Part shown: positions 23,633 to 30,816 of the stretch, piece by piece
Layout: the number at the start of each line of letters is the position of its first letter
How positions within the stretch are numbered: position 1 is the stretch's first letter
NCBI GenBank assembly: GCA_964366455.1
Contig: CAYISZ010000005.1
Coordinates: forward strand, 1-50,512
Length of the DNA stretch: 50,512 nucleotides
Source of the DNA: CAZLQR01 sp964366455
Lineage (GTDB): Bacteria > Patescibacteriota > Microgenomatia > UBA1406 > GWC2-37-13
Direction of reading: 5' to 3'
The notes under the pieces: model-generated
What the model saw: only the letters and a program-made list of their open reading frames with translations
The model's database searches: none
What the model was told of the DNA's origin: nothing
Translations under genes and position numbers: made by a program

Positions 23633-25435
23633 ATGATGACGCATTTAGAGCTTCGGAAACTGTTCAAAGACTTCTGGGAAGAAAAGGGACATAAAGAAGT
23701 GCCTCCTATTCCTCTTGTTCCACAAAATGACCCTACAACGCTTTTCACAGGATCCGGAATGCAGCAATTAGTCCCGAATTTGCTTGGCGAACTACATCCA
23801 CTGGGCAACCGTCTGTACAACATCCAACGCTCATTCAGATCACAGGATATTGAAGAGATTGGTGATAACAGACATACAACAATGTTTGAGATGATGGGAA
23901 ACTGGTCGCTTGGTGACTACTTTAAGGAAGAACAACTTTCGTGGTTTTATGAATTTCTTACTCAAAAATTAAAACTGGACCCAAATCTACTTCACGTAAC
24001 GATTTTCAAGGGGGGTTCTGGAGTTCCACAAGATATTGAAACTAAAAATATTTGGCTTAAACTTGGAATCCCGGAAGGACATATTTATACATATGATGAC
24101 AAGAAAAATTGGTGGTCTAGAGCAGGCTCGATAGAAAATATGCCTGCAGGTGAAATTGGCGGACCTGATTCGGAGGTATTTTTTGAATTTAAGCAAGTTG
24201 AGCATGACACGGCCTTTGGTGAAAAATGCCATCCTAACTGCGACTGTGGCCGTTTCTTAGAGATTGGAAATAACGTATTCATTCAGTACAAAAAAGAAAA
24301 AGATGGAACCCTTTCAGAACTGCCAACTAAAAATGTTGACTTTGGGGGTGGCCTGGAAAGACTACTTGCTGCAGTCAATAATGATCCAGATATTTTTTCT
24401 TCAAACACTTTTACTTCGATTATTCAATTAATAGAAATTCTGACTGGTAGAAAGTATTCAGATCCAGACGCCCAAAAACAAATGCGAGTGATTGCTGATC
24501 ATATGAAAGCTTCGGTCTTATTACTAAAGGACGGTGTCCGACCCTCAAACAAAGAACAGGGATATGTTCTTCGCAGATTACTTCGAAGATCTGCAATCAA
24601 ATATCGTTCGCTTGTGAACGCGTTCAATCCAAAGGAGATTGCTAAGGCTGTTGAAGCAGTAGTCGGCGTTTACGATGGTGTCTATTTCAACAAGAAATCT
24701 GATTTGAAAGACATAACTGCGTTTGTAAGTGATGAGATGGAACGCTTTGGAAAGACGCTCGATAAAGGCTTGAGAGAGGCGGAAAAGGTAACTGAAATTG
24801 ATGGCACTAAGGCGTTTGATCTATATCAAACCTTTGGATTTCCCCTTGAGGTTACCGAAGAATTATTTATAGAAAAAGGGCAGAAGATTGATCGTGAGCA
24901 GTTTAAAAAAGAGTTTGATAAACATAAAGATCTTTCGCGCTCGGCATCCGCAGGTAAATTTAAGGGTGGCTTAGCAGACCATAGCGATCAAGTTCTTAAG
25001 TATCACACAGCTACTCATCTTTTACACCAAGCACTATTTGATGTATTTGGAAATGAAATTAGACAAGAAGGTTCCAATATAACTTCAGAGAGGCTACGAT
25101 TCGATTTCTATTCAACAAAAAAGCCGTCAGAAGAAGAAATTAAAAATGTTGAGTCAATCATTAATGCAAAAGTTGAAGAAGCGTTGCCAATGCGATTTAA
25201 GATAATGCCGAAAGAAGACGCATCAAAAATAGGAGCACGTTCTTTTTTCCGTGATAAGTATCCCGATTCAGTAAAGGTATATTATATTGGTGGAGAAGAC
25301 GATAAGCCGGAGACCGCTTATTCAAAAGAGTTTTGTGGAGGTCCCCATGTAACCAACACCAATGAGATTGGGAAAATATTGATCTACAAAGTCGAAACTA
25401 TCGGAAGCAACTTATTCCGAGTGTACGCGAAATAA
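23633..25435 (+). CDS. alaS: Alanyl-tRNA synthetase, short form without C-Ala domain
   Basis: Charges tRNA-Ala. The class II catalytic core begins LRKLFKDFWEEKGHKEVPPIPLVPQNDPTTLFTGSGMQQLVP, the tRNA recognition region includes NKEQGYVLRRLLRRS, and the editing domain retains its zinc ligands HTATHLLH (His at about 458 and 462) and CGGPH (Cys at about 568). The protein ends right after the editing domain at 600 residues, against about 870 in most bacteria, so the C-Ala oligomerisation domain is absent. Retained editing suggests proofreading is intact. Confidence 0.95.
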   Translation: MMTHLELRKLFKDFWEEKGHKEVPPIPLVPQNDPTTLFTGSGMQQLVPNLLGELHPLGNRLYNIQRSFRSQDIEEIGDNRHTTMFEMMGNWSLGDYFKEEQLSWFYEFLTQKLKLDPNLLHVTIFKGGSGVPQDIETKNIWLKLGIPEGHIYTYDDKKNWWSRAGSIENMPAGEIGGPDSEVFFEFKQVEHDTAFGEKCHPNCDCGRFLEIGNNVFIQYKKEKDGTLSELPTKNVDFGGGLERLLAAVNNDPDIFSSNTFTSIIQLIEILTGRKYSDPDAQKQMRVIADHMKASVLLLKDGVRPSNKEQGYVLRRLLRRSAIKYRSLVNAFNPKEIAKAVEAVVGVYDGVYFNKKSDLKDITAFVSDEMERFGKTLDKGLREAEKVTEIDGTKAFDLYQTFGFPLEVTEELFIEKGQKIDREQFKKEFDKHKDLSRSASAGKFKGGLADHSDQVLKYHTATHLLHQALFDVFGNEIRQEGSNITSERLRFDFYSTKKPSEEEIKNVESIINAKVEEALPMRFKIMPKEDASKIGARSFFRDKYPDSVKVYYIGGEDDKPETAYSKEFCGGPHVTNTNEIGKILIYKVETIGSNLFRVYAK

Positions 25436-25436
25436 T

Positions 25437-25472
25437 TTGACAATTGACAATGTAATTTTTTTCCTCTATTAT
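25437..25472 (+). promoter_or_regulatory. Consensus promoter of the DsbA-like gene
   Basis: TTGACA (25444-25449), a 17-base spacer and TATTAT (25467-25472), 9 bases before the ATG. A second TTGACA lies at 25437-25442. This is the best promoter match in the window. Confidence 0.75.
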
Positions 25473-25481
25473 TTCTGAACC

Positions 25482-26249
25482 ATGGCGACCAAGAGAAAAA
25501 CTGCTAAAAAAACTTCCGCGCCTCAGGTCGAGCAATATCAGATGCAACCACAGAAATCTGGACCATCAATGGTTTTGGTCTTATTACTTATCGCAATCTC
25601 ATTCTTTACTGGATTTCTATACTTCAAAGTTCAGAATCTTGAAAAAGGTGGGGGAACTGCTCAGCAACTAGACCAACAGCAACAGCAACCACCAAGACCA
25701 ACAGAGCTTAATATCGCAAAGCCTACAACTGAAGAACATTGGAGAGGATCAAAAGATGCTAAGTTCGTGCTTGTTGAATATTCCGATCTTGAGTGTCCAT
25801 TCTGTAAGAGCGCTCACCCAACGTTGCAAAAATTATTATCAGAAAATGAAGGCAAGATGGCATGGGTATTCCGACATTATCCACTATCATTTCATCCTAA
25901 GGCACAAAAGTCAGCAGAAGCAGTAGAGTGTGCAGCCGAACAGGGAGGAGACGATGCTTTCTGGAAGATGACCGATGCGATTTATGAAAAGATGCCAGCG
26001 CTTGAACTAACGGGAATGGCTGACTTAGCAACCAGTGTTGGACTAAACGGCGCAGCGCTTCAGACTTGTATGGATAGTAACAAATTTGCACAAAAAGTGA
26101 AGGATCAGCAAGCTGAAGGAACAAAGGCAGGAGTTCAGGCAACACCATCAAATGTAGTCTACAATCTTACAACGGGAAAAAATCTTTTAGTCGAAGGAGC
26201 TCTTCCTTACGACCAGTTCAAAACCCAACTCGACGCCTTCATGAAGTAA
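25482..26249 (+). CDS. Membrane-anchored DsbA-like thiol oxidoreductase
   Basis: Introduces or rearranges disulfides in exported proteins. A Lys-rich cytoplasmic start, one membrane segment (MVLVLLLIAISFFTGFLYF) and a Gln/Pro linker precede a thioredoxin domain with the active site ECPFCKS and the DsbA-type helical insert. The cis-proline loop reads ATPSNVV. Two further cysteines (VECAAE, LQTCMD) lie in the helical insert. The order VEYSDLECPFC...FRHYPLSFHPKAQKSAEAVECA is typical of thioredoxin_4/DsbA-like proteins. A likely client is the four-cysteine exported protein at 9916-10407. Confidence 0.88.
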   Translation: MATKRKTAKKTSAPQVEQYQMQPQKSGPSMVLVLLLIAISFFTGFLYFKVQNLEKGGGTAQQLDQQQQQPPRPTELNIAKPTTEEHWRGSKDAKFVLVEYSDLECPFCKSAHPTLQKLLSENEGKMAWVFRHYPLSFHPKAQKSAEAVECAAEQGGDDAFWKMTDAIYEKMPALELTGMADLATSVGLNGAALQTCMDSNKFAQKVKDQQAEGTKAGVQATPSNVVYNLTTGKNLLVEGALPYDQFKTQLDAFMK

Positions 26250-26255
26250 TCGGTT

Positions 26256-26552
26256 CTATTTCCTCTTAGCACCTAAGCGTCGCTCTCTCAAAACTTCATC
26301 GGCAGCCTGATATTGAGCCTTCAATTGGGGCCTAAGAATAGCGTCTCGAGTGATATTTCCTCCAGTAATTCGTCTAATCGTTTCATTTCCTTCTACGATA
26401 CTTTCGAGATGCTGCGTACCCGTATTCTCGAATCTCTCTCTGGCCCACCTATAGTGAGCGTCAGACCGCCTTTGTTCGTTAGAAATAGGACCTCTAGCGA
26501 AGGTGTCTCTTTCTCCAGTTGACATATGACGATATTCTAGTGCTCTCGCCAT
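26256..26552 (-). CDS. Unknown small charged protein (98 residues)
   Basis: Not recognised. It is arginine- and glutamate-rich, predicted helical and soluble, with segments such as SDAHYRWARERFENTG and QYQAADEVLRERRL. It converges on the DsbA-like gene with a 6-base gap. The 19-base copy of the tRNA-Glu 3' end lies 17 bases upstream of its ATG, so before the GIY-YIG element inserted it may have sat directly downstream of tRNA-Glu. The gene could be real but small and composition-biased. Confidence 0.5.
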   Translation of the reverse strand: MARALEYRHMSTGERDTFARGPISNEQRRSDAHYRWARERFENTGTQHLESIVEGNETIRRITGGNITRDAILRPQLKAQYQAADEVLRERRLGAKRK

Positions 26553-26568
26553 TCTCTGTCAACAAGTA

Positions 26569-26587
26569 TGTGACCCTACGGGGAATC
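26569..26587. repeat. Duplicated 3' end of tRNA-Glu
   Basis: TGTGACCCTACGGGGAATC is identical to 26950-26968, the complement of the 3' acceptor and part of the T arm of tRNA-Glu. The two copies bracket the GIY-YIG gene and look like a target or attachment site duplication. Confidence 0.75.
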
Positions 26588-26620
26588 TCCTCGGCAGGCT
26601 CGGAGTAAACTTCTCACCCC

Positions 26621-26902
26621 TCATAGCATCACTTCAACAAACTCAGTACAAGTATTAATTCCAAGCTCTCCCGCTATTAACTTTTGCTTCTTTGCATGAG
26701 ACCAGCCTTTAAATTGTTTTTCACGTCTTGCCGCATCATATTTGTTTCTATATTTCTCACAGTATACTAATTTTAAATCAGAAAACCGTTTAGTGTGAAT
26801 CGATAGTTTGCCTCTATGTTGCTCTAACCTTTCTGGAATGTTTGGTGTGATTCCAACATAAAATGTTTTCTGATCGCAAAGAAGCAAATAGACATACCAC
26901 AT
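26621..26902 (-). CDS. Small GIY-YIG endonuclease flanked by inverted repeats
   Basis: 93-residue single-domain nuclease of the UPF0213/YhbQ-like group. The N terminus MWYVYLLLCDQKTFYVGIT carries the YVY and YVG strands, Arg25 follows in the helix, and the catalytic Glu lies in AARREKQFKGW. I start at the ATG at 26902 because TATAAT ends 6 bases upstream and the domain begins there; an upstream in-frame TTG or similar at 26935 would add repeat-derived residues. The last residues (TCTEFVEVML) are encoded by the left inverted repeat. It lies just downstream of tRNA-Glu, between two copies of the tRNA 3' end. Confidence 0.85.
   Translation of the reverse strand: MWYVYLLLCDQKTFYVGITPNIPERLEQHRGKLSIHTKRFSDLKLVYCEKYRNKYDAARREKQFKGWSHAKKQKLIAGELGINTCTEFVEVML
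26630..26652. repeat. Left inverted repeat of the GIY-YIG element
   Basis: CACTTCAACAAACTCAGTAC plus CAAG-like end (23 bases in all). Its reverse complement matches 26929-26951 at 19 of 23 positions. It belongs to the TTCGACAAGCTCA repeat family and overlaps the 3' end of the gene. Confidence 0.7.
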
Positions 26903-26928
26903 AAAGTCATTATAGACTCTATCAAGTG

Positions 26929-26951
26929 CTTGCACTGAGCTTGCCGAAGTG
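26929..26951. repeat. Right inverted repeat of the GIY-YIG element
   Basis: CTTGCACTGAGCTTGCCGAA followed by GTG. It touches the discriminator end of tRNA-Glu and covers the region where the -35 box of the GIY-YIG gene would fall. Confidence 0.7.
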
Positions 26952-27023
26952 TGACCCTACGGGGAATCGAACCCCGGTTTGCAGGATGAGAACCTGCCGT
27001 CCTAACCTCTAGACGATAAGGCC
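26952..27023 (-). tRNA. tRNA-Glu (anticodon CTC)
   Basis: Minus-strand cloverleaf: acceptor GGCCTTA pairs with TAGGGTC (with G-T pairs), the D arm is TCGTCTAGAGGTTAGGAC, the anticodon stem GCAGG/CCTGC encloses the loop TTCTCAT with anticodon CTC, and the T arm is CGGGG-TTCGATT-CCCCG. Discriminator A; CCA is not encoded. The 3' end abuts the right inverted repeat of the GIY-YIG element. Confidence 0.92.
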
Positions 27024-27040
27024 AAAATACATGTAAAAGA

Positions 27041-27069
27041 TTGACAAAAATGCTTCTGTCTAGTAGTAT
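27041..27069 (+). promoter_or_regulatory. Promoter of greA
   Basis: TTGACA (27041-27046), 17-base spacer, TAGTAT (27064-27069). The predicted start near 27076 gives a 40-odd base leader that begins with the hairpin at 27078-27100. Confidence 0.65.
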
Positions 27070-27077
27070 TTTAGCAC

Positions 27078-27107
27078 ATCCCCAAGGCTTGACCGGGGAT
27101 TTATTTT
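27078..27107 (+). terminator. Palindromic unit with T-rich tail in the greA leader
   Basis: ATCCCC...CCGGGGAT (27078-27100) folds into a GC stem and is followed by TTATTTTTT. It has the shape of an intrinsic terminator placed between the promoter and greA. It also matches the widespread CCCCGG-CTTGAC-CGGGG type of dispersed palindrome, so it may be a repeat that acts as an attenuator. Confidence 0.5.
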
Positions 27108-27119
27108 TTAAATCCAATT

Positions 27120-27590
27120 ATGAAAGCTCATCAAATGAAAATTCAATTGACTCAAGACGGATATGATAATCTCATGGTCGAACTTGATGAACTATTGAAG
27201 AATAAAAAACCAGCGGCAGTGTCTCGTTTGTCTAGAGCTCGCTCTATGGGGGATCTTGCTGAAAATAGTGAGTACCACGCAGCTAAAGAAGAACTCGCCT
27301 TTGTTGCGGGGCGTGTAACGGAAGTGGAAACTATTCTTAAAAACGCATTGGTTGTATCTTCTGTTAGAACCGTGAACAAAATTTCTCTTGGCTCTAAGGT
27401 AAAAGTAACTTCTGATAAAGGCGCTGAAGAATTCGAAATAGTTGGTGAGTTTGAGGCGAACCCTATTGAAAAAAAACTATCTTCAACATCCCCTATCGGA
27501 CTCGCACTAATCGGCAAAGCGGTTGGTGAAACTGCAGAGGTTGTAGCACCGGCGGGCAATAAATCGTATACGGTTGTTGAAATTAAGTAA
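27120..27590 (+). CDS. greA: Transcription elongation factor GreA
   Basis: Rescues backtracked RNA polymerase by stimulating transcript cleavage. The N-terminal coiled-coil carries the acidic tip (ARSMGDLAENSEYHAAKEELAFVAGRV), and the C-terminal FKBP-like domain contains the GSKVKV, EFEIVGEFEANP, SPIGLALIGKAVGE and YTVVEI motifs. Length of 156 fits. Starting at ATG 27120 adds five residues; ATG 27135 would begin MKIQLTQDGYDNL, also reasonable. Confidence 0.95.
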   Translation: MKAHQMKIQLTQDGYDNLMVELDELLKNKKPAAVSRLSRARSMGDLAENSEYHAAKEELAFVAGRVTEVETILKNALVVSSVRTVNKISLGSKVKVTSDKGAEEFEIVGEFEANPIEKKLSSTSPIGLALIGKAVGETAEVVAPAGNKSYTVVEIK

Positions 27591-27604
27591 TTGTTTGTTA
27601 TACT
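27577..27604 (+). promoter_or_regulatory. Promoter of the T-box/lysK transcript
   Basis: TTGAAA (27577-27582), 16-base spacer, TATACT (27599-27604). It begins inside the end of greA and points at the T-box leader, with a start expected near 27611. Confidence 0.55.
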
Positions 27605-27646
27605 GAACCTTAATTACGTAGTGATTAAGACTCACATGTCCGAATA

Positions 27647-27662
27647 TCCGCCAGCTGGCGGA
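27647..27662. repeat. TCCGCCAGCTGGCGGA palindrome in the T-box stem I arm
   Basis: Perfect 16-base palindrome at the tip of the arm closed by GTCCG/CGGAC. An identical copy is in pyrC at 33013-33028. Confidence 0.75.
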
Positions 27663-27763
27663 CGGACCGTAGCAGGAAGAAAGCCCCGCGAAACGGGGTA
27701 AATAGAACCAGCCGGGTAAGCCCGTAACAGCAGTTTAGAGAAGTAATCAGGGTGGTACCACGG

Positions 27764-27776
27764 TTCGACAAGCTCA
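27764..27776. repeat. TTCGACAAGCTCA unit in the T-box antiterminator region
   Basis: Lies between CACGG and CCGTCC directly after the T-box sequence, so it forms the loop of the local hairpin. It is the same core as the repeats at 22615-22638 and around the GIY-YIG gene. Confidence 0.65.
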
Positions 27777-27778
27777 CC

Positions 27779-27825
27779 GTCCTTGAAGAATAAGTAATGT
27801 AACTTATTTTTTGAGGACTTTTTTT
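27779..27825 (+). terminator. Terminator of the T-box leader
   Basis: GTCCT...AAGAATAAGT pairs with ACTTATTTTTTGAGGAC and is followed by seven Ts. The left arm competes with the antiterminator. Confidence 0.85.
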
Positions 27826-27845
27826 ATGCAAAATTATTGTTTTAA

Positions 27846-27871
27846 ACTAAATACTAATTTAGAATACTTAA
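27846..27871. repeat. AT-rich word repeat before lysK
   Basis: ACTAAATACTAATTTAGAATACTTAAT-like words fill the space between the T-box terminator and the LysRS start; same family as 13364-13404. Confidence 0.45.
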
Positions 27872-27872
27872 T

Positions 27873-30206
27873 ATGATCTGGGTAGACAGAGAAGTAAAAA
27901 AGATAAAGGAACTAAACCTTCCACAAATTTGGATTGACGATATGAAAACGCCTTCAGGTCGCGTGCATGTAGGAGCATTACGTGGAGTTATAATTCACGA
28001 TTTGCTCTATAAGGCATTTACTCAACAGGAGGATGATGTGAGTTTCAGCTACGTCATTAACAATATGGACCAAATGGATGCCATACCTTCATATCTCGAG
28101 TATGAAAAATGGGAAAAGTACGCAGGAATGTCGCTCAATAAAATACCTTCTCCTGAGCCAGGATTTGCTAACTTTGCAGAATTTTACGCTAAAGAGTTTA
28201 TTGCAGTTTTTGAGTCGATTAACTGTCACCCCAAAATTATTTGGTCATCGGATCTATATGAATCCGGCAAAATGAATGGCATTATTCGAGAAGTCCTGGA
28301 TAACGCGGCAAAGATAAGAGAACTTTACAAAACTGTTTCCAAATCTGTGAGGCCAGACAATTGGTATCCATTTCAGGTTATATGCGAAAAATGTGGCAAA
28401 ATAGGCACGACGGTGGTTAACGACTGGGATGGTGAAAATGTAACCTATATCTGTAATCCTGAAATGGTTGCTTGGGCTGAGGGTTGCGGCCATGCAGGAT
28501 CAGTAAGTCCGTTTAATGGAAACGGAAAACCTCACTGGAAGGTTGATTGGCCTGCAATATGGAAAGCAGTTGGCGTTACGGTTGAAGGTTCGGGAAAGGA
28601 TCATATGTCGGCAGGCGGCTCCTACGACTTGTCATCGGCGATCTCTCGTGAAGTATTTAACTATACTCCACCTCATGCGCCAGGATACGAGTGGTTCACA
28701 ATCGGAGGTGCCAAAATGTCTTCTTCAAAAGGAGTCGGCACTTCTGCGAAGGATGCGGCAAGTATATTGCCACCAGATATTTTGCGATTTCTCCTTGTGA
28801 GAACTCCTATTGAGAGATCTATAGACTTTAATCCGTTTGGCGATACTATTCCCAACTTAGTTGATGATTACGATCGTTGCCTAACCGCTTACTTTGATAA
28901 ACTCGAGAACAAGATTCCAGAAGGAAAACAGGGTGAGGTGCTTGAGGATTTTGCCAGAATCGCTGAACTTTCACAGGTGCGACCTCTTCCTACGACTAGG
29001 ATGTATCTGCCTAGATTTAGAACGATTGTTAATTTGTTAAAAACTCGTGCGGATATACTAGAGTTTTTTGAAAAGCAAAAGGGAGCAGCACTAAACGACT
29101 ATGAGCGCGAGCTGCTAGAGGAAAGAATTATTTATGCAGAAGGCTATCTTAAAACTTATGCTGAAGACTCGGATAAAATCGAGCTCTTGGAATCTTTGCC
29201 AGATGGTCTAGCTCTAACTCAAAGTCAAAAAACTTTCTTGAAACTTCTGAAAATTGAGCTGGAAAAACTAGAAACCGAGGATAGAGAAAAAATTCAGGAA
29301 ATTGTGTTCACTATCCTCAAGGAAAATCACCTACAAGCTAAGGAAGTGTTCAAAGCGTTTTACCAAATTCTTATCGGTAAAGAGTTTGGACCCAAGGCAT
29401 CTGACATGATACTGGAGTTTGGAGTGAAAACAGTTGTTGCCAGGATTGACAAAGTTTTTGAGGATAAAGTTGCAGACACATTTGAGGAATCAAGCACTCT
29501 ATTCCCAGTACTTAATGACTCAAAACTATTCTCTATCGATGAGGAAGTCAGGAGCAAGTTTTCATCCATAACTGTGGGCGTAGCTATAATAAAAGGTGTA
29601 ACAATCGGTAAGACGTCTCCTGAATTGCAAAAGGAAGTAGATGAGCTGCTTTCGCAGTATAGCTCTTTGACTACCGAGCAGATTAGCGCCTTCCCAGAGA
29701 TTCAGAGTTATCGCAAGCTTTACAAAGAAACCGGTGTTAACTGGCATTCAAGACGCCCGTCCCCTGAAGCATTGCTTCGTAGAATCGCACTGAAAAAAGG
29801 TCTTTATTCAATAAACTCTTGCGTTGATGCATACAATTTAATTGTAATGAGGCATAAAGTTTCTGTTGGAGCATTTGATCTTGACCAAATCAGTTTGCCT
29901 ACGGTTCTCAGATTCGCAAAAGAAGGTGAAGAAATACATCTACTTGGAGATGTTGAACCAACTAAGTACAAAGCTGGAGAGTTGGCCTACTTCGATCAGG
30001 TTGGCGGCTACAATATTGACTTTAACTATCGGGACTCTAAGCACTCTGCGGTGACGGAGAAAACTAAAGATATTTTGATTAACACAGAAGGAGTCTTTGA
30101 TATTTCTCCTCATGAAGTTGAAAAAGTGCTAAAGGAATCGATCGATATTATTATTAAGTATTGCGGTGGCACAGTTGAACAAGTTGGAATAATAACCGAA
30201 ACTTAA
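27873..30206 (+). CDS. lysK: Class I lysyl-tRNA synthetase with C-terminal B3/B4-like domain
   Basis: Charges tRNA-Lys with the class I fold used by archaea and a few bacteria. The HIGH-type motif is GRVHVGALRG (residues 29-38) and KMSSSKG starts at residue 281. Cysteines in CEKCGK and CNPEMVAWAEGCGH suggest a zinc knuckle. Class I LysRS is usually about 520 residues; this protein has 777. Residues about 563-777 (FPEIQSYRKLYKETGVNWHSRRPSPEALLRR ... INSCVDAYNLIVMRHKVSVGAFDLDQI) resemble the B3/B4 domain known from the PheRS beta chain and free-standing proteins, which binds or edits misacylated tRNA. The leader is a T-box, matching the lysine assignment. No Shine-Dalgarno sequence is visible. 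Confidence 0.92.
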   Translation: MIWVDREVKKIKELNLPQIWIDDMKTPSGRVHVGALRGVIIHDLLYKAFTQQEDDVSFSYVINNMDQMDAIPSYLEYEKWEKYAGMSLNKIPSPEPGFANFAEFYAKEFIAVFESINCHPKIIWSSDLYESGKMNGIIREVLDNAAKIRELYKTVSKSVRPDNWYPFQVICEKCGKIGTTVVNDWDGENVTYICNPEMVAWAEGCGHAGSVSPFNGNGKPHWKVDWPAIWKAVGVTVEGSGKDHMSAGGSYDLSSAISREVFNYTPPHAPGYEWFTIGGAKMSSSKGVGTSAKDAASILPPDILRFLLVRTPIERSIDFNPFGDTIPNLVDDYDRCLTAYFDKLENKIPEGKQGEVLEDFARIAELSQVRPLPTTRMYLPRFRTIVNLLKTRADILEFFEKQKGAALNDYERELLEERIIYAEGYLKTYAEDSDKIELLESLPDGLALTQSQKTFLKLLKIELEKLETEDREKIQEIVFTILKENHLQAKEVFKAFYQILIGKEFGPKASDMILEFGVKTVVARIDKVFEDKVADTFEESSTLFPVLNDSKLFSIDEEVRSKFSSITVGVAIIKGVTIGKTSPELQKEVDELLSQYSSLTTEQISAFPEIQSYRKLYKETGVNWHSRRPSPEALLRRIALKKGLYSINSCVDAYNLIVMRHKVSVGAFDLDQISLPTVLRFAKEGEEIHLLGDVEPTKYKAGELAYFDQVGGYNIDFNYRDSKHSAVTEKTKDILINTEGVFDISPHEVEKVLKESIDIIIKYCGGTVEQVGIITET

Positions 30207-30209
30207 AAT

Positions 30210-30776
30210 ATGATTTCTAGAGAAAAAGCATTGGAGATAGTCAATACAAAACTAACTACAAAAAATCTGATTAGTCATTGTTTGGCAACGGAGGCGACCA
30301 TGAGAGCTCTAGCTAAGCACTTTAATGCAGATCCGGACGCTTGGGGACTAGCTGGTTTAATGCATGATGCTGACTGGGACGTAACGCGAAATAACATAGA
30401 CCAACATACTCACGAAACAGTGAAGTGGCTTAAGGAAGCAGGCGAAACTAACGAATCGGTACTACAGGCAATCCTGTCGCACAACTATGCACACAACGGA
30501 CAAAATCCACCAGTTAACAATATGGAGTGGTCGCTTTACTGCTGTGACGAACTCACTGGCTTTATTGTAGCCGTTGCTCTTATTCGACCAGAGAAGAAGC
30601 TCGAGCTCGTTGAGGTTAAATCAATTCTTAAGAGATTTCCCCAGAAAGCTTTTGCAGCTGGCGTGCATAGACCACAGATAGAGTTGTGTGAAGAAAAACT
30701 TGGAATCAAACTCGAAGATTTTGTAACCTTAACCTTGAATGCAATGAAGGGTATAGCTTCAGACATTGGCCTCTAG
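30210..30776 (+). CDS. HD domain phosphohydrolase
   Basis: 188 residues with the HD signature LMHDADWD preceded by HCLATEATMRALAKHF, and a second His/Asp region (LSHNYAHNG, CCDELTGFIVAVALI). Such proteins hydrolyse phosphate esters, often nucleotides; the substrate here is unknown. It begins 3 bases after the LysRS stop, so it is under the same T-box control, a hint that it is linked to translation or stress. Confidence 0.85.
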   Translation: MISREKALEIVNTKLTTKNLISHCLATEATMRALAKHFNADPDAWGLAGLMHDADWDVTRNNIDQHTHETVKWLKEAGETNESVLQAILSHNYAHNGQNPPVNNMEWSLYCCDELTGFIVAVALIRPEKKLELVEVKSILKRFPQKAFAAGVHRPQIELCEEKLGIKLEDFVTLTLNAMKGIASDIGL

Positions 30777-30781
30777 AAAAT

Positions 30782-30813
30782 TGCGAGTTTGAGACGGCCG
30801 TCACAAACTCGCA
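30782..30813. terminator. Bidirectional terminator-like palindrome between converging genes
   Basis: TGCGAGTTTG pairs with CAAACTCGCA, and the inner GACGG pairs with CCGTC, broken only by an A-A mismatch: a 32-base near-perfect palindrome. It lies between the converging HD and pyrF genes. There is no T run on either side, so the termination role is inferred from position. Confidence 0.6.
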
Positions 30814-30816
30814 CAA

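Larger units (their letters stand above)
27611..27825 (+). promoter_or_regulatory. T-box riboswitch before class I lysyl-tRNA synthetase
   Basis: The conserved T-box antiterminator sequence AGGGTGGTACCACGG is at about 27749-27763. Upstream are GC hairpins CCCCGC-GAAA-CGGGG-like and CGGG-TAAG-CCCG, and GTCCG...CGGAC closing a stem I arm. A small hairpin GTGA-TTAAGAC-TCAC (about 27621-27635) exposes AAG, a lysine codon, which fits the downstream gene, although the specifier needs structural proof. A terminator follows at 27779-27825. Uncharged tRNA-Lys would favour antitermination and so LysRS production. Two dispersed palindromes are embedded in it (27647-27662 and 27764-27776). Confidence 0.85.

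Noticed and set aside
26824..27117. 97-codon minus-strand ORF across the tRNA gene
   Set aside because: It runs straight through tRNA-Glu and the start of the GIY-YIG gene in another frame; its protein has no recognisable pattern.
27152..27559. 135-codon ORF antisense to greA
   Set aside because: Pure shadow of the conserved GreA coding frame; Ser/Thr/Ala-rich low-complexity product.
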